From Oenanthe sinensis (taxonomy: Eukaryota; Streptophyta; Magnoliopsida; Apiales; Apiaceae), in contig CM053796.1 in assembly GCA_028671895.1 (NCBI GenBank), positions 40,298,860 to 40,362,859 of the forward strand: DNA of 64,000 bases. Direction: 5' to 3'. The translations under genes and the position numbers were made by a program. The notes under the pieces were generated by a model. It was not told the DNA's origin. It saw only the letters and a program-made list of their open reading frames with translations, and made no database searches. Positions 32,790 to 44,053 of the stretch are shown here, piece after piece. Every line of letters starts with the position of its first letter. Position 1 is the first letter of the stretch.

Positions 32790-34301
32790 ATGAGAATGTT
32801 CCAGTTACTCCAGATGCTGAGGTAAGAAGATCTAGCAGAACTGTGAGGCCACCACAAAGATTTTCACCTTCAGCATATTATATGTTACTGACCGAGGATG
32901 GAGAGCCGCAGTGTTATTCAGAGGCAATTCAGGAGATTTGCTATTTAACAGAATTACCGGCAGGAAAGAAGGCTTTACATAATAACTGGGTATTTCAGAT
33001 CAAAGAAGAACATGATGGCAACAAGAGGTACAAAACAAGGTTAGTAGCCAAAGGTTATCAACAGAAAAAGGGTATCGACTATAATGATATATTTTCTCCG
33101 GTTGTTAAGATGACTACTATTAGAATTGTGCTAAGTATTATGGTTGCAGAGGATTTACATCTAGAGCAACTAGATGTTAAGACCGCGTTCTTACATGGGG
33201 ATCTTGAGGAAGACATCTACATGGTACAACCAGAGGGATTTCAGATAGTTGCGAAAAGAAAACCTTGTTTGCAATCTTATAAAAAGCTTGTATGGTTTGA
33301 AGCAAGCACCGCGACGATGGTACTTGAAGTTTGACAACTTTATGATGAAGAATGGGTACACGAGGACTGCTATGGATCATTGTTGCTATATTAAACAATT
33401 TGATTCTTCTTATATCATATTATTATTGTATGTTGATGATATGTTGATAACAGGATCGAACATGAGATAAATCAACAGGCTAAAGAGACAGATGTCTGAG
33501 GAGTTTGAGATGAAGGATATGGGTGCAGCAAAACACATACTTGGTATGAGCATCGTGAGGGATATATCCGAAGGTACTTTGAAATTATCTCAAGAGAAGT
33601 ATATTGGAAAATTGTTGGAGAAGTTCAGTGTCCAAGATGCAAAGACCAGAAGTACACATTTGACAACTCACTTCAATCTCACGAAGAAGCAATCACCTAA
33701 AAAGGATGAAGACAAGAAATATATGGCTAAAGTTCTGTATGCGTCTGCAGTTGGCAGTTTCATGTATGTTATGGTGTGTACAAGGTCATACATTACTCAT
33801 GTAGTAAGAGTGGTTAGCAGGTTCATGTCTAATTCGGGAAGGGAGCATTGGGAAGCAGTCAAGTAGTTGTTACGCTACTTGAAGGGTACATCCAAGCTTG
33901 CATTATGTTTCAGTAAGAATGATGTTATCTTGGCAGGGTCCTCTAATGCAGATTTAGGTGGATGTTTGGATACAAGAAATAGTACTACGCGATATATTTT
34001 CACTTTGGGTGGCACAACAATTAGTTGGATGTCTCGACTTCAAAAGAGTGTTGCTCTTTCAACCACAGAAGCAGAATATATGGCTATATCTGAAGCAGGC
34101 AAATAAATGATTTGGTTGAAAAATTTTCTTGAGGAGTTGAGCAAAAACCAGGTGGACAGTGCTTTGCATAGCGACAATCAAAGTGCCATTCATCTTGCGA
34201 AGAATCCTGTGTTTCATGCTAGGACAAAGCATATACAGACTAAGGTGGTTACCAATGAGAAGTTGAAACTTTGCGTAGTTTCAACTGGCCTTCAAAATTG
34301 A
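32790..34301 (+). pseudogene. pol: Broken copia RT-RNase H
   Basis: The first part reads in one frame (to 33334) with RT motifs LVAKGYQQ, DVKTAFLHGDLEED and GFQI. A frame change between about 33250 and 33290 moves to the frame holding YGLKQAPRRWY and the catalytic YVDD (around 33430). In that frame three stops interrupt RT/RNase H, at 33468-33470, 33864-33866 and 34104-34106. RNase H motifs (SSNADLGG, STTEAEYMA, HSDNQSAIHL) are still readable. A polymerase is not made from this copy. Confidence 0.9.
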
Positions 34302-34406
34302 TTGATGAGAAGGTGTTGCACTAACTAGAGTTATTGATTGAAGTACTGAGTTTTACTAGATTTAAAAGAGTGAAGTGAAGATGTGGTCAGACTCTAAGTG
34401 AGAGAT

Positions 34407-34871
34407 TTTTGGGTTTTGTGGAGTCTAGGTTTTCAGATTTGGACCAGGATATGAGTTAGTCTAATTTTCAGATTTGGACTAAAATCTGATTTAGTCTACT
34501 TTTTCAGATTAGTACTATGATTAGAATTAGACACAGTTTCTTCTCCTATAAATAGTCTCATGTAATTATAAAACCCCGGCACAACACAACACAATGTGAG
34601 ATATCAATACAAAGTTAGTGTGGCTTGTGGAATATGAATTTTCGAACCATGTTAAATCTTGTCTTGTGTGATTGTCATTTATTTTCTTGTTCTTGTTGGG
34701 CCGCAAGCAAACCGTAACTTCACAATAGTATGATATTGTCTGTTTTGGGTCGAGCCCACACAGATTTATTTTTGGGCACCTCCCAAAAAACATCATATTA
34801 AAGGAGTTAACTTGGTTGTTTATTAACTAGTAAACTATCCCCCCACAAACGATGTGGGATAATTTCCAACA
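34407..34871 (+). repeat. 3' LTR of the Tnt1-like element (about 465 bp)
   Basis: Starts after aagtgagagat with a mutated TGTTGGG-type end (ttttggg) and finishes gggataatttccaaca. A TATA box TATAAATA is at 34547-34554. Upstream of it TTTTCAGATT occurs three times (34431, 34470 and 34501 regions), twice extended by TGGAC. U3 tandem repeats are known in Tnt1, where they control stress-induced transcription. Confidence 0.75.
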
Positions 34872-37800
34872 GATATGTACACCGACAGAAAGTTAAAACA
34901 AAGGGGTCACTGAAGGGAACGATTTGATGCAAGACTAGTAACTTCCATGATATGTCTGCTGTTTGTGGATAAGCTCTTAGATTTGCAAATAATAAAAATT
35001 CCAGGAGAATAATTTTTATCATTTTTCAAGAACTTGTACAGTATATAGAATTATTTGTTCCAGTCACATTTATTTGTCTTGGAGTTCAGCACGCCAAGCT
35101 AGAATTTTAAACCTTCCAGACTTTGTAGTATTTATTATAGATTTAAAATTGGAAGTTGACACAAAAAAGAAAGAATAAAAATCATTACTTGCTAGAAGAT
35201 CATGTAAGCTGGAAGTGGACAATAATGAAATGCATATGTATTTGTATAGATTCAAAACTTTTTGGTTTGGAACCTTAAAGTTAGTATAATTATTTATTGT
35301 ACTCTTTTTTTATTAAATAATTTTTTACTGACCAATTAGAAGTTTCATAATTAAAACTACTACTGTTATGAATTTTATATATATGTAAGTAATATATAAA
35401 TTAATAAATATGTATTTTGTGTCTATATCTGGATGAACTACAACCAAAGCGTACTAGTTTTTGTTTTTGAAAGTAATAAACTTGGAATCTGAAACCTAAT
35501 CTTGCTTCCATCCATATACTGTAATAAAATAGAAACAGTGCATGATTCGAAAATTACAGATAACACAGTGCATGATTCTCGAATTGTGTATTTGATAATT
35601 CTACGAGCTTTCTATGTGCTGTCCATCTCACATTTCTTTTAAGATACATGTGCTTGTCAACTACAATACTTATTTTATACTAGTGCATTCATCATCAGAG
35701 TATTAAAAGAGCACACCAATATAAAAATGTACCTATCAATGTAACTCAAATCAGAATTAAATTTTTGTTAAAAATTAAAATAGGGGAGTGTAGAGTGTAC
35801 TTACGTTTGTGTATATTTATGTATAGTAAAAGGCTAAAAGCTAGTACGTACATACCTATTCTCACGTATTCTATTGATTAGTTTTTACTCATGTTCTCAT
35901 TCGTATTTTGAAGTTTTTATCAGAATATTACCACAACTGATTAGAAGAGTTACAGTACATGCAAAGGCAGACAGTCACACAGATCATGTCTCATAGGTAA
36001 AATGCATGTGCTACACGAGTACAATTTATGTTAGATCCGCTGTCAGCCTGTCAACATGCTATCCGCCAGTTTATGTATTTTTATATGAGTCGTGTATTGT
36101 TTTTTTTTTTTTTGATAAGCCATAAAATTCCATTAGAAAGAGCCAAAGTTACAGAAACAACGTCCTGGAACATACTTTCTCGACATAAAACTAAGGACTA
36201 AATAAATTAGCTATCCGCCAATCAAAAACATATAATTCTTTTTCTTATTGGTGAAAAAATATTATAAAAAAAATAAGCTGACGTCTGACGATATGTGTAT
36301 AAAAAGTTAGATCAACATTATTTACAAAAATATTATTTTTATACGGATTGATGGAAATATATACCTAAATTAGCGTCTCTTTTCTTTTTATATTAATTAG
36401 ATTTCTTTTCTCAACTAGGCCAATTTAACTGTCATGTAATTGGTAGAAAACTATCATATTTTCAACTATGGAACCCTAATCTCCAATTTAAAAGTCTCAA
36501 AAACCCTGAACCTTAATCCAATTTCATTTAATCGAAGTACAAATAATATAAAATTGAAATTTAATTTACCTGTTATAAAAAATTGTAAAATCAATATTCA
36601 AAAACCCTGAACCTTAACGCGTGGTTAATTAGAAATTGTAGCAGGTCGACTAGAATATATGGTCTCAAATCAACTCTCTCCTCTCTAGTTCGTGTGTTGG
36701 GGGAAAATGGAACGGAAGGAATAGATTTAAAAAAAAATTGAACCCGACTATGTTTAATTTAATGATGATAATGTTATTACATGCGTGTGAATCGAGTCTA
36801 CGTTGGCCACTACGGACCTAGCTTTTTCACATTTTGCATATTCAATCATTAGATGAATGAATCTTCAAAAAAAATCATTAGGTGAGTGAATGAATGAATC
36901 CCAAGTTGAAATATAATTATATTTTAATAATATTTAATTCGTTTCATTGTTCTTCACTCTATAAATAATAATTTAAAATATTATATATTTTATAATTTAT
37001 TAAGGTCTTAAGGATTGCAATAGATGTCATTTAATTTTTTAGCACATATTTTAAAGTAATTAACAGTATAGTTAGATTATCATTTTATAAGATTCTTTTT
37101 ACATAAAATATTTATTTAATATTTTAGTTCATAAAAAAATAATTTTAGTTATGATCAACTTTTTTTAAAATACGTATCAAAAAAATTAAGGTTCATTTTT
37201 ATTTTAAAAATAAATTTAAGAATAATATTTCAAAATTATTTCTATATTTATTATTTTTAAAATTTAATTCTTTTAAATTTAAATGAATATTAGTTTTTTT
37301 TAAATATAATTAGAAATTTTCAAAAAAAGTTTATTTACTTAATATTTTTTTAATATGTATAATATTTTTAAAATGAGTATGTAATTGAGTAGGGATGAAT
37401 ATGGTGCGGTTTGGTCCGGTTTCGACCTAAAACTGCAACCACAACCATATATGTGTGGTTTTAAAATTTAAGAACCAAAATCAAACCAAACACCATTGAT
37501 GCGGTTCAGTTTTAATATATACGGTTCAGTTGTTAAACGGTGCGGTTTCAGTTTTGAAACTAAATTTTTTTTCTTCATTAAATTAGTCGCACATAATTTA
37601 AGATTTAAAATAATGGCAACAAGTAGAATAATTAAAGATGGGAAGGCACCTAGATGAGAGTCTCTCGTGTTCTCTCCACTCTTTCCTTCTTCCCCCTTCT
37701 AACCCTAATTCCTTCCTTCTTTCTTCGCTTTTCTCTCCTCTTCACCTTTCTTCTTCTTCTCATTCCTTTTTTGATGCTTCTAGTTTTACTTCCTCATAAG

Positions 37801-37919
37801 ATCTTTTTTCTTCTATGGTTGAATCCCTCCTTGTGGATTCTTTCAGTCTCTTTTAGATGGGTCTTTTGAGCCTATTCAAATGATCTCTCTTACACACGAC
37901 CATACTCCTCATTTCACGG
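34872..37919. other. Intergenic region
   Basis: No gene supported. A poly(T) run at 36099-36112 followed by gataagcc could be the antisense tail of a retroposed sequence. 37400-37560 contains repeated ggttcggttt/gcggttt words, a common plant low-complexity class that recurs at 44664-44840. 37654-37869 is pyrimidine-rich and its ORF is not convincing. Confidence 0.4.
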
Positions 37920-38890
37920 CCATCATACTCTATACCAGTTTGGACAATGATGACCAAAAGAATAAAAATTGTGAAATAATCTGTAAAAATATAATAAAAT
38001 AATATGTATGCAAGCAACAAAACAGTATATGACTATAAATAAAATTGTTAAAGAGAAATGATATGAAATGGAAGATGTCTCGAGTCCAGTGCGAAATTGT
38101 CTACTTAAAGCTATTTCGTCTCTCACTGTATGCTTGAGTCGATAGCCTCTTAGGATAAAACGAGAACACGATGATGTCACGAAAAGCATCACCTTCAACG
38201 AGTTTGAACAGAGAAAGAAAACTATCACCAGAAAGAGAGGATTATTTGAGGACGACTGTTTTAGGTTATGAGATGAGTGAAACCCTAAAACCGTATAAGA
38301 TATATATATAGACTTGGGAAAACTTGCGTGCTTCACAATTTCCTAATTAATCACACGTTAATTAATAAAAGAAGGCGTTTGTCAAAATCAATTCATAATA
38401 AATTTCGAATTAATAATAATTATTATTATTAAAACAAAATAATGAATTATTTATTTGAGCTAAAGCCCGGTGGAAATTAATATTTTAGCAAAACTGGTCC
38501 GGATTTATTCGGCCCAAATTTTATTGCATTCGTGTCCGCAGGTCGCCCACGCGGAAAGCCCGAAGGCTTGTGAAGCCACAAATTCATCCTCGAAATCCCA
38601 TGATTTGCACCCCTGCGCGAACATGGGTGATGGAGCAACACCATACTAACACAACTTAAACACTACATAAGTGTTTTACTATATAAAGTCATGGAAACCA
38701 CTTTTCCAATTTAATGTGGGATTCAAGTTCTCATTCTTATTTTTCCACTTTCAAGGGACCAACTTTGGATCATCATATTTCATCAATCCCTTGATCATTT
38801 TGAATACTTAAATATGCGTTGAAAAACTTTCTCGGAGAAGAACGTATTCCAACCATAACTTGTTGCGTGCACACACCCAAAAAACATTCA
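37920..38890 (-). repeat. LTR-like repeat, copy 2, inverted relative to 29066-30110
   Basis: On the minus strand it repeats the landmarks of copy 1 in order: caacaagttatggttgga, tggaaaagtg.tttccatg, the GC-rich gcgcaggggtgcaaatca block, cctgcggacacgaatg, gcaagttttccca, atcatcgtgttctcgttt and cactggactcgagacatc. Divergence is mostly scattered substitutions and small indels in the AT-rich centre. It abuts a copia gag remnant at 38901. Confidence 0.6.
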
Positions 38891-38900
38891 AGGATAACTA

Positions 38901-39198
38901 TTATTGGGATTCTATCAATATGAGTTTGAGATTGTTATCCAGGTATATAACTTCCTTTTCTTCATCCGTGTAGTCAGCCAGACTTTTTGAAAACTGTCTA
39001 TGAGGAATTACGACCCCATCTACCTCGTGCTCAAGGATAACTGTTATTGGAGGTTCAATGTCGTTGACCAGAATTAATGCATAATTGAGATTGACAATCT
39101 CAATGAATAAAAGCATTTTATACTTCCACAAATTATAGTGATCTTTATCAAACTATGAAATTTTAATGTTCGTTACTTTTTGTGTACTCATTTTTAAA
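38901..39198 (-). pseudogene. gag: Copia gag remnant (family C)
   Basis: The minus strand reads as the N-terminal part of plant copia Gag: a LWKYKMLLFIE-type opening, then EEKEVIYLDNNLKLILIES. A stop codon sits about 12 codons after the probable start (near 39162) and the frame ends at 38901, where the LTR-like repeat begins. Only about 100 codons remain. Confidence 0.7.
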
Positions 39199-39391
39199 TA
39201 AGATTACAAATTAAGTGTTTTAAAAAATAATTTTTGACTTAAAATAATTTCTGATCAAAAATATTTTTTGGGTAAAAATTATTTCGAATAAAAAATAATT
39301 TTTGAGATCTGTATGAGTTGCGGAATATTTGGTTCGAATCTGATATTAAAAATATCAACTAGCTTTGAAACTAATTATTGGTCCCTGATAT

Positions 39392-40380
39392 TGTTAAAGG
39401 GGGTTGAATACAATATCAAAATTTAATCACAGAATATTGAATTTAAAAATATTATTTTAATTTCTCACGAAATATTAATTATAATGAAATACTGTTCAAG
39501 TAAAAGATATGATTTTAACTTGAAAAGTATTACAAAATTAATATGATGAAAGTTTATATAACTGTTTAAATGTTTAGAATGATTTTGACATGAATTGTTC
39601 TAGTTTAACAATTATATTTCAAACTTGCACATAAATCTGTGAATATTACAATGCATACAAATTTCTGAATTTGAATATTTTCAACTAACACAAATAATGA
39701 AGCACTTGCCTCATATTTATAGAGGAAATCTTGATCTTGTACTACTTTTCAGCTAGGACATTTTTCAGACACTTTTATGCCTTGTATGACATTTTAATAA
39801 CACTTGTATGACCTTTTAAATCACTCGGTATGACATTTGACCTTCGGTATGACTTTCTGAGAAAGAATCTCAGTATAACTTTTTGCAATTGGCTCGGTAT
39901 GACTTTTCTGCAAGTTGCTTCAGTATGACATTTCTTCAATCAATCGGTATGACCTTTTAAATAAGCCTAGTATGAGTTATTTTTCTTGGCTGCGTATGAC
40001 TTTTAAAATTACAATTCGGTATGACTTTTAAAAGTAAACATGGTATGACTTAATCAAAGCCTAAAAAGACATATTAAAAGTCATACAAAGTCATTTATTT
40101 TATAGTAAATTAATTCTACTTAAACTAATTAAATTAATGTTAACTTGAATTAATTTAAATAAATAAATTAAATAATTAATCTACTTTTTGATAGTAGAAT
40201 CAAAATATTTTCTTGATTTGTACAACCTTGTTGTCAGCTTCGAAGTCTTTTCGTCTTTGCTTTGTCTTCTGTCATAAAACCACTTAAACTAGATGATAAA
40301 TATTTATTAATTTAGTTGATACACAAATGTACTGTCTGGTTCATTTGTGTCATACTATAATAAATATTCTCCACCTTTTA
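39392..40380 (-). repeat. LTR of copia family C, with a GGTATGAC word array
   Basis: The inner end tgttaaagggggttgaata follows a decayed tRNA-Met site (ccctgata, 39384-39391). A TATA box (sense TATAAATA) is at 39714-39721. Immediately upstream, 39775-40090 has about twelve copies of (C)GGTATGAC-TTTT and close variants, spaced 20-45 bases. The outer end is not clean; 40380 is where similarity to family B internal sequence seems to begin. Confidence 0.6.
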
Positions 40381-42720
40381 ACTTTTAAGTTGTGGTCTTA
40401 TGTCCTTCATTTGCTTTATTGTCTTTCCTCTTGTATTTTTTCTTCTGGAATCTTCATGTAATAGCCACTTAAAATCTTCTGTATCTTCTAAGATATTACT
40501 TCTTTATTTTTTACTGACGCTTGAACATATTAATAAACTTCTTTCAGTATTGAGTAACAATCTCATAAAAATACTTCTGATAGTTTGATTCTTCGTGTCT
40601 ATAACTTTCTTCGTCTTGATTCATGTTATCATATTTATTATTTACTTCTCTTTCTTAACTGAGTTGAGTTGTCATCTAAATATTACAAATATGCCTAGTC
40701 ATATGCCTTTCAGATTTGATCTTACTATCTTGACAACAGCTTCTAAACTTAATGTCTTGCTAGTATTGACAGCATCTTCTAGACCATGAGTACTATCAAG
40801 AGCAAAACTAATTGTCTTGGGGAAATTCGACAATATCTTTTATCTTAAAGGTACTATTGACAGTATCATTGTCCTTATCAGCTAATTCTTGCTTAAGAAT
40901 TAGTGATTCTTCATCAAATTCAAACTCAGCCTTTTTAAATATAGGGTTCTTAACTCTTTTCAGTATATATGGTTTGACAGTAGGTTTTTCAGAACTACAG
41001 TCTTCCTCTATAGCATGTTTCTTACCATTTTTCTTTTCATTGTTAAATCATATACCTACTTTTTGATTTTCAGTATTATCAGCATAGTATATTTTTAACA
41101 ATGAAGAAGAATTCTTGTAAGCCTTGATTTTGAGTTCATTCTTAAAAATCTATTTTGTGAGAAATTCCTCAATCTGGGAAGCACAAACTACCTTATTTTT
41201 AAGAATCTCATTTTATTGTTGCAAGGACTCAAAAATATTCTGTTTAAGTTCTAGTTCATTATTCTTAATTCTCAGCAACTCATTAGCATTAGACAGTTTG
41301 ACAATCTCCTCATTTACAGTTAGCATGCTTGTATGAATATTGAAAATTTCAGAAATTAAACTTTCAACAGTTTTCTTATACTGAGATATAGTCATATCAA
41401 TAATTGTAAGAATGGGTACCTGACTGAATGAAGTGGGTGAATCTTCTTCTGAGTTTGCCATGAGAGCAAGATTTCCATACTCTTCTTCTTCTTCATCATC
41501 AGATTCTTTCCAACATTTACCTTCAGATATAAATGCCCTTCCTTGTTGCTTTTTGAGTAAAGCCTCATACTTTGCTTTGAGTTTCTCATAGTCATTGTCA
41601 TTTCTTCTCACTTGCTTTGGCTTTTTGCATTCTGTTGCAAAATGTCCCATCTTATTACAATTGTAACATCTTATATTTGATATGTCCATCATTTTTGTCT
41701 TATATCCACCTTTGCCATTTCCTCTAGGCTTTGAGGTGCTCCATCTGTTGAACTTGGAGCCTTGTACTTTGGGCTTGAATGATTTATTTTTCTTGAACCT
41801 CAAGTTTGAGAACTTTCTTACCATGTAGGCCATAGTTTTATTCTCCATATTATCATGTTCATCCAAGGTATAGAACTCATCTTCATCACCATCCTTGAGT
41901 TCAAGTGTCACACTTTAATTTTCATCATTTACTTCTTCAATCTTGATCTGTTGATGTTGAGATTCTTGTAGCTGCAACATATTTGGGTCTTGGGCCACTA
42001 GAGCATTTGATGTGTTGGCCATTTTTCCTCTTTGGCTAGTTTAAATAGCTCTTTTCTATAACATCTCTAGCTCATACGTTTTGAGAATTCCATACAAAGT
42101 TTCAATAAAAACTTTAGACATATCTTTCCCTTCTCTTATGGCACTGACCTTGTACTCCAAGTGGTCAGGAAGTGTTAACATAAATTTTATGTTAACTTCC
42201 TTCTTATCAAAGAATTTACCATGCAGCTGCAGATCATTGATTAACCTGTTAAATCTCTCAAACATCTCTATCAACCCTTCACTTGGTTTGGCCATAAAGG
42301 CCTCATACTGAGACACCGGTATCTGTCTTTGATTATCCTTCATCTCCTTTGTTCTTTCACACAGAATCTCAAAGGTTTCCCATATTTTTTTGCACTAGTA
42401 CAGTTGACAATATTATTGTACATAACATTTTCAGGAGCCTCAATAATTATAAACTGCAAACAATCATCCAGAGAAACTTTTTCTTTTTCTGTATCATTGT
42501 ACTCAGAAACCTTTTTAGGAACCCAGTGGGCATGAATTATCTCACCCTCTACTGTGGTTTCAGGTACATATGACTGAGGTATAAAAGGACCATTTTCTAA
42601 AATACCAAGATAAAGTTGGTAGGTTATTTTTATGAAAAGTGTCATCTTTCTTTTCCATAGTGTGTAGTGTTCTTTGTCAAAGGGGGGTATCTTTATGCTG
42701 CTTACTTTCTGTGCACTCAT
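40381..42720 (-). pseudogene. gag: Copia gag remnant (family B)
   Basis: From ATG 42720 the minus strand encodes a plant copia Gag start (KIPPFDKEHYTLWKRKMTLF). The frame breaks at an A7 run near 42392, continues in another frame to 42056, meets stops, and resumes at 41911-41213 with one zinc knuckle CYNCNKMGHFATEC and an Asp/Glu-rich stretch. 40381-41212 is more degraded and has no clear domain, though it contains ctgtca/tgacag words. No pol is present. The plus-strand frames here are shadows. Confidence 0.75.
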
Positions 42721-42757
42721 TTTTAGATCTTTTCAAGATATGTATATTTAACTTGCC

Positions 42758-42769
42758 GCTCTGATACCA
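42758..42769 (-). other. Primer binding site of copia family B
   Basis: Minus strand TGGTATCAGAGC, two bases inside the LTR that starts at 42772; initiator tRNA-Met type. Confidence 0.9.
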
Positions 42770-42771
42770 GT

Positions 42772-43879
42772 TGTTAAATAGTATTGGTGTTGCAGAATGT
42801 GAGGGAGTTGAATGCAACTTACAAAATTATCAATATTCTTGTTAGCAACAAACAAGTCAGTAATAAAAGTAAGTTATGAAATGCAAACAACTAAGCAAAC
42901 AATTGAAGACAGGTGTATAACTTCAAAAAATAATTTTATTATTTTTTGTTTTGCTACAACTGACTGGAATGAGTATTCCAGCTACAAAGAAACAATGAAC
43001 AATGAATTTGCTAATGTTTCTTTCTTGAGAGATGGTCTAGCTCAGTTGCATAAGGAAAAGTACTTGTGAGATATGTGTATTTATACTGAAATACATATCC
43101 CATTCACAGATGCACTTTTCCTTTTTCCTAGAATAAAGCTTGAAATAGAAACTTTATTTTTCTTGATCAACTTTGTCTTCATTCTATTTGTAGATAAAAT
43201 TATTCTGAGATGTGCAAAAATCTTTGACTCCTGGAACACACTTTATCTTTTTGCTTGTCTTCTCCCAAATTGCAGTAGTAGACTTATCAGACTAGATAGT
43301 AATGTCTAAATCATTCATTGTGTTATCACTATTTAATCTGCTACCTGGAATAGTCTATCAGCTGTACTAAAAATATACTGTCAACTTCTAGCTCCACTAT
43401 GGTGACAGTATCTTTGGCTCCGCATACTTTGCTGTCAAGTCTCGATAAATGCTTGAACTTTACTATCTCCAAATCTACTGTCAACTATCCCCGCCAAATG
43501 TGCGGTCAATAGAACATGTTGTCTGTGAATCTTCATTCTTCCGCCAAGTCTACTTTTAATTGAATAGTTGATGTCGCATGTTCCTTTGTGCTGTCACTTG
43601 AATATGCTGTCGTAGGCTTCAGTTGTAGAATGTTACTGTCAAAATCTTGACCCATTTTTTGCCTGAACACTTTGTGAACTTCTATTTCATGGATCATGTT
43701 ATTAAATTTTTACAAGACGGTAACTATTAGACTTACTGTCACCTATTTGAACTATGTTAAACATACTGTTACAAGTGACAACAAACATACTGTCAATATC
43801 CATATGACAGTACATTTTACTTAGTTTTTTATAAATTAAAACTAAGTAATTCTAGTTGATTGCACCACAATTCCTAACA
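42772..43879 (-). repeat. LTR of copia family B (1108 bp), with a CTGTCA word array
   Basis: On the minus strand it starts TGTTAGGAATTGTGG and ends in tatttaaca. The PBS lies two bases further in. A TATA box (sense TATAAATA) is at 43078-43085. Upstream in U3, between about 43378 and 43812, (A)CTGTCA or its complement TGACAG occurs about ten times. The start TGTTAGGAAT is shared with the large element, but the body is not. Confidence 0.8.
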
Positions 43880-44053
43880 GTTTCTTTTGCATGCTTTCAA
43901 AGAGGGATCTTGCAGGACGGGCACAAAGCTGAACTTTTTGGGAACAGAGAGGATGACATAACAATGCAGGATGGTAATGTTGTTGTAGAGTATGGTGGGC
44001 AACCGGAAGAGGCTCACATTGAAGAATTTAAAGGCCAGAATACTAGTTCTTAA
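43880..44053 (+). pseudogene. Orphan coding-like last exon next to the family B LTR
   Basis: After a possible acceptor (cttgcag, ending near 43914) an open frame runs to TAA at 44051-44053: DGHKAELFGNREDD, then a hydrophilic acidic tail ending GQNTSS. Codon use and composition look like a real exon, unlike the AT-rich surroundings. The LTR insertion is immediately upstream, so the rest of the gene may have been displaced or deleted. I do not recognise the family. The apparent ATG at 43856 lies inside the LTR and is probably fortuitous. Confidence 0.35.

Larger units (their letters stand above)
32765..34871 (+). mobile_element. 5'-truncated Tnt1-like Ty1/copia element
   Basis: Pol sequence from just before RT through RNase H is followed by a polypurine-like aagtgagagatt and a 3' LTR (34407-34871). 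Gag, protease, integrase and the 5' LTR are missing. It is an old, dead copy on the opposite strand to the large element, and of a different copia lineage, judged by the RT sequence and the LTR ends TGTTGG-type...CCAACA. Confidence 0.88.

Noticed and set aside
37400..37560. ggttcggttt words (also 44664-44840) as a regulatory or telomere-like array
   Set aside because: This is a common low-complexity class in plant genomes, degenerate and without regular period.
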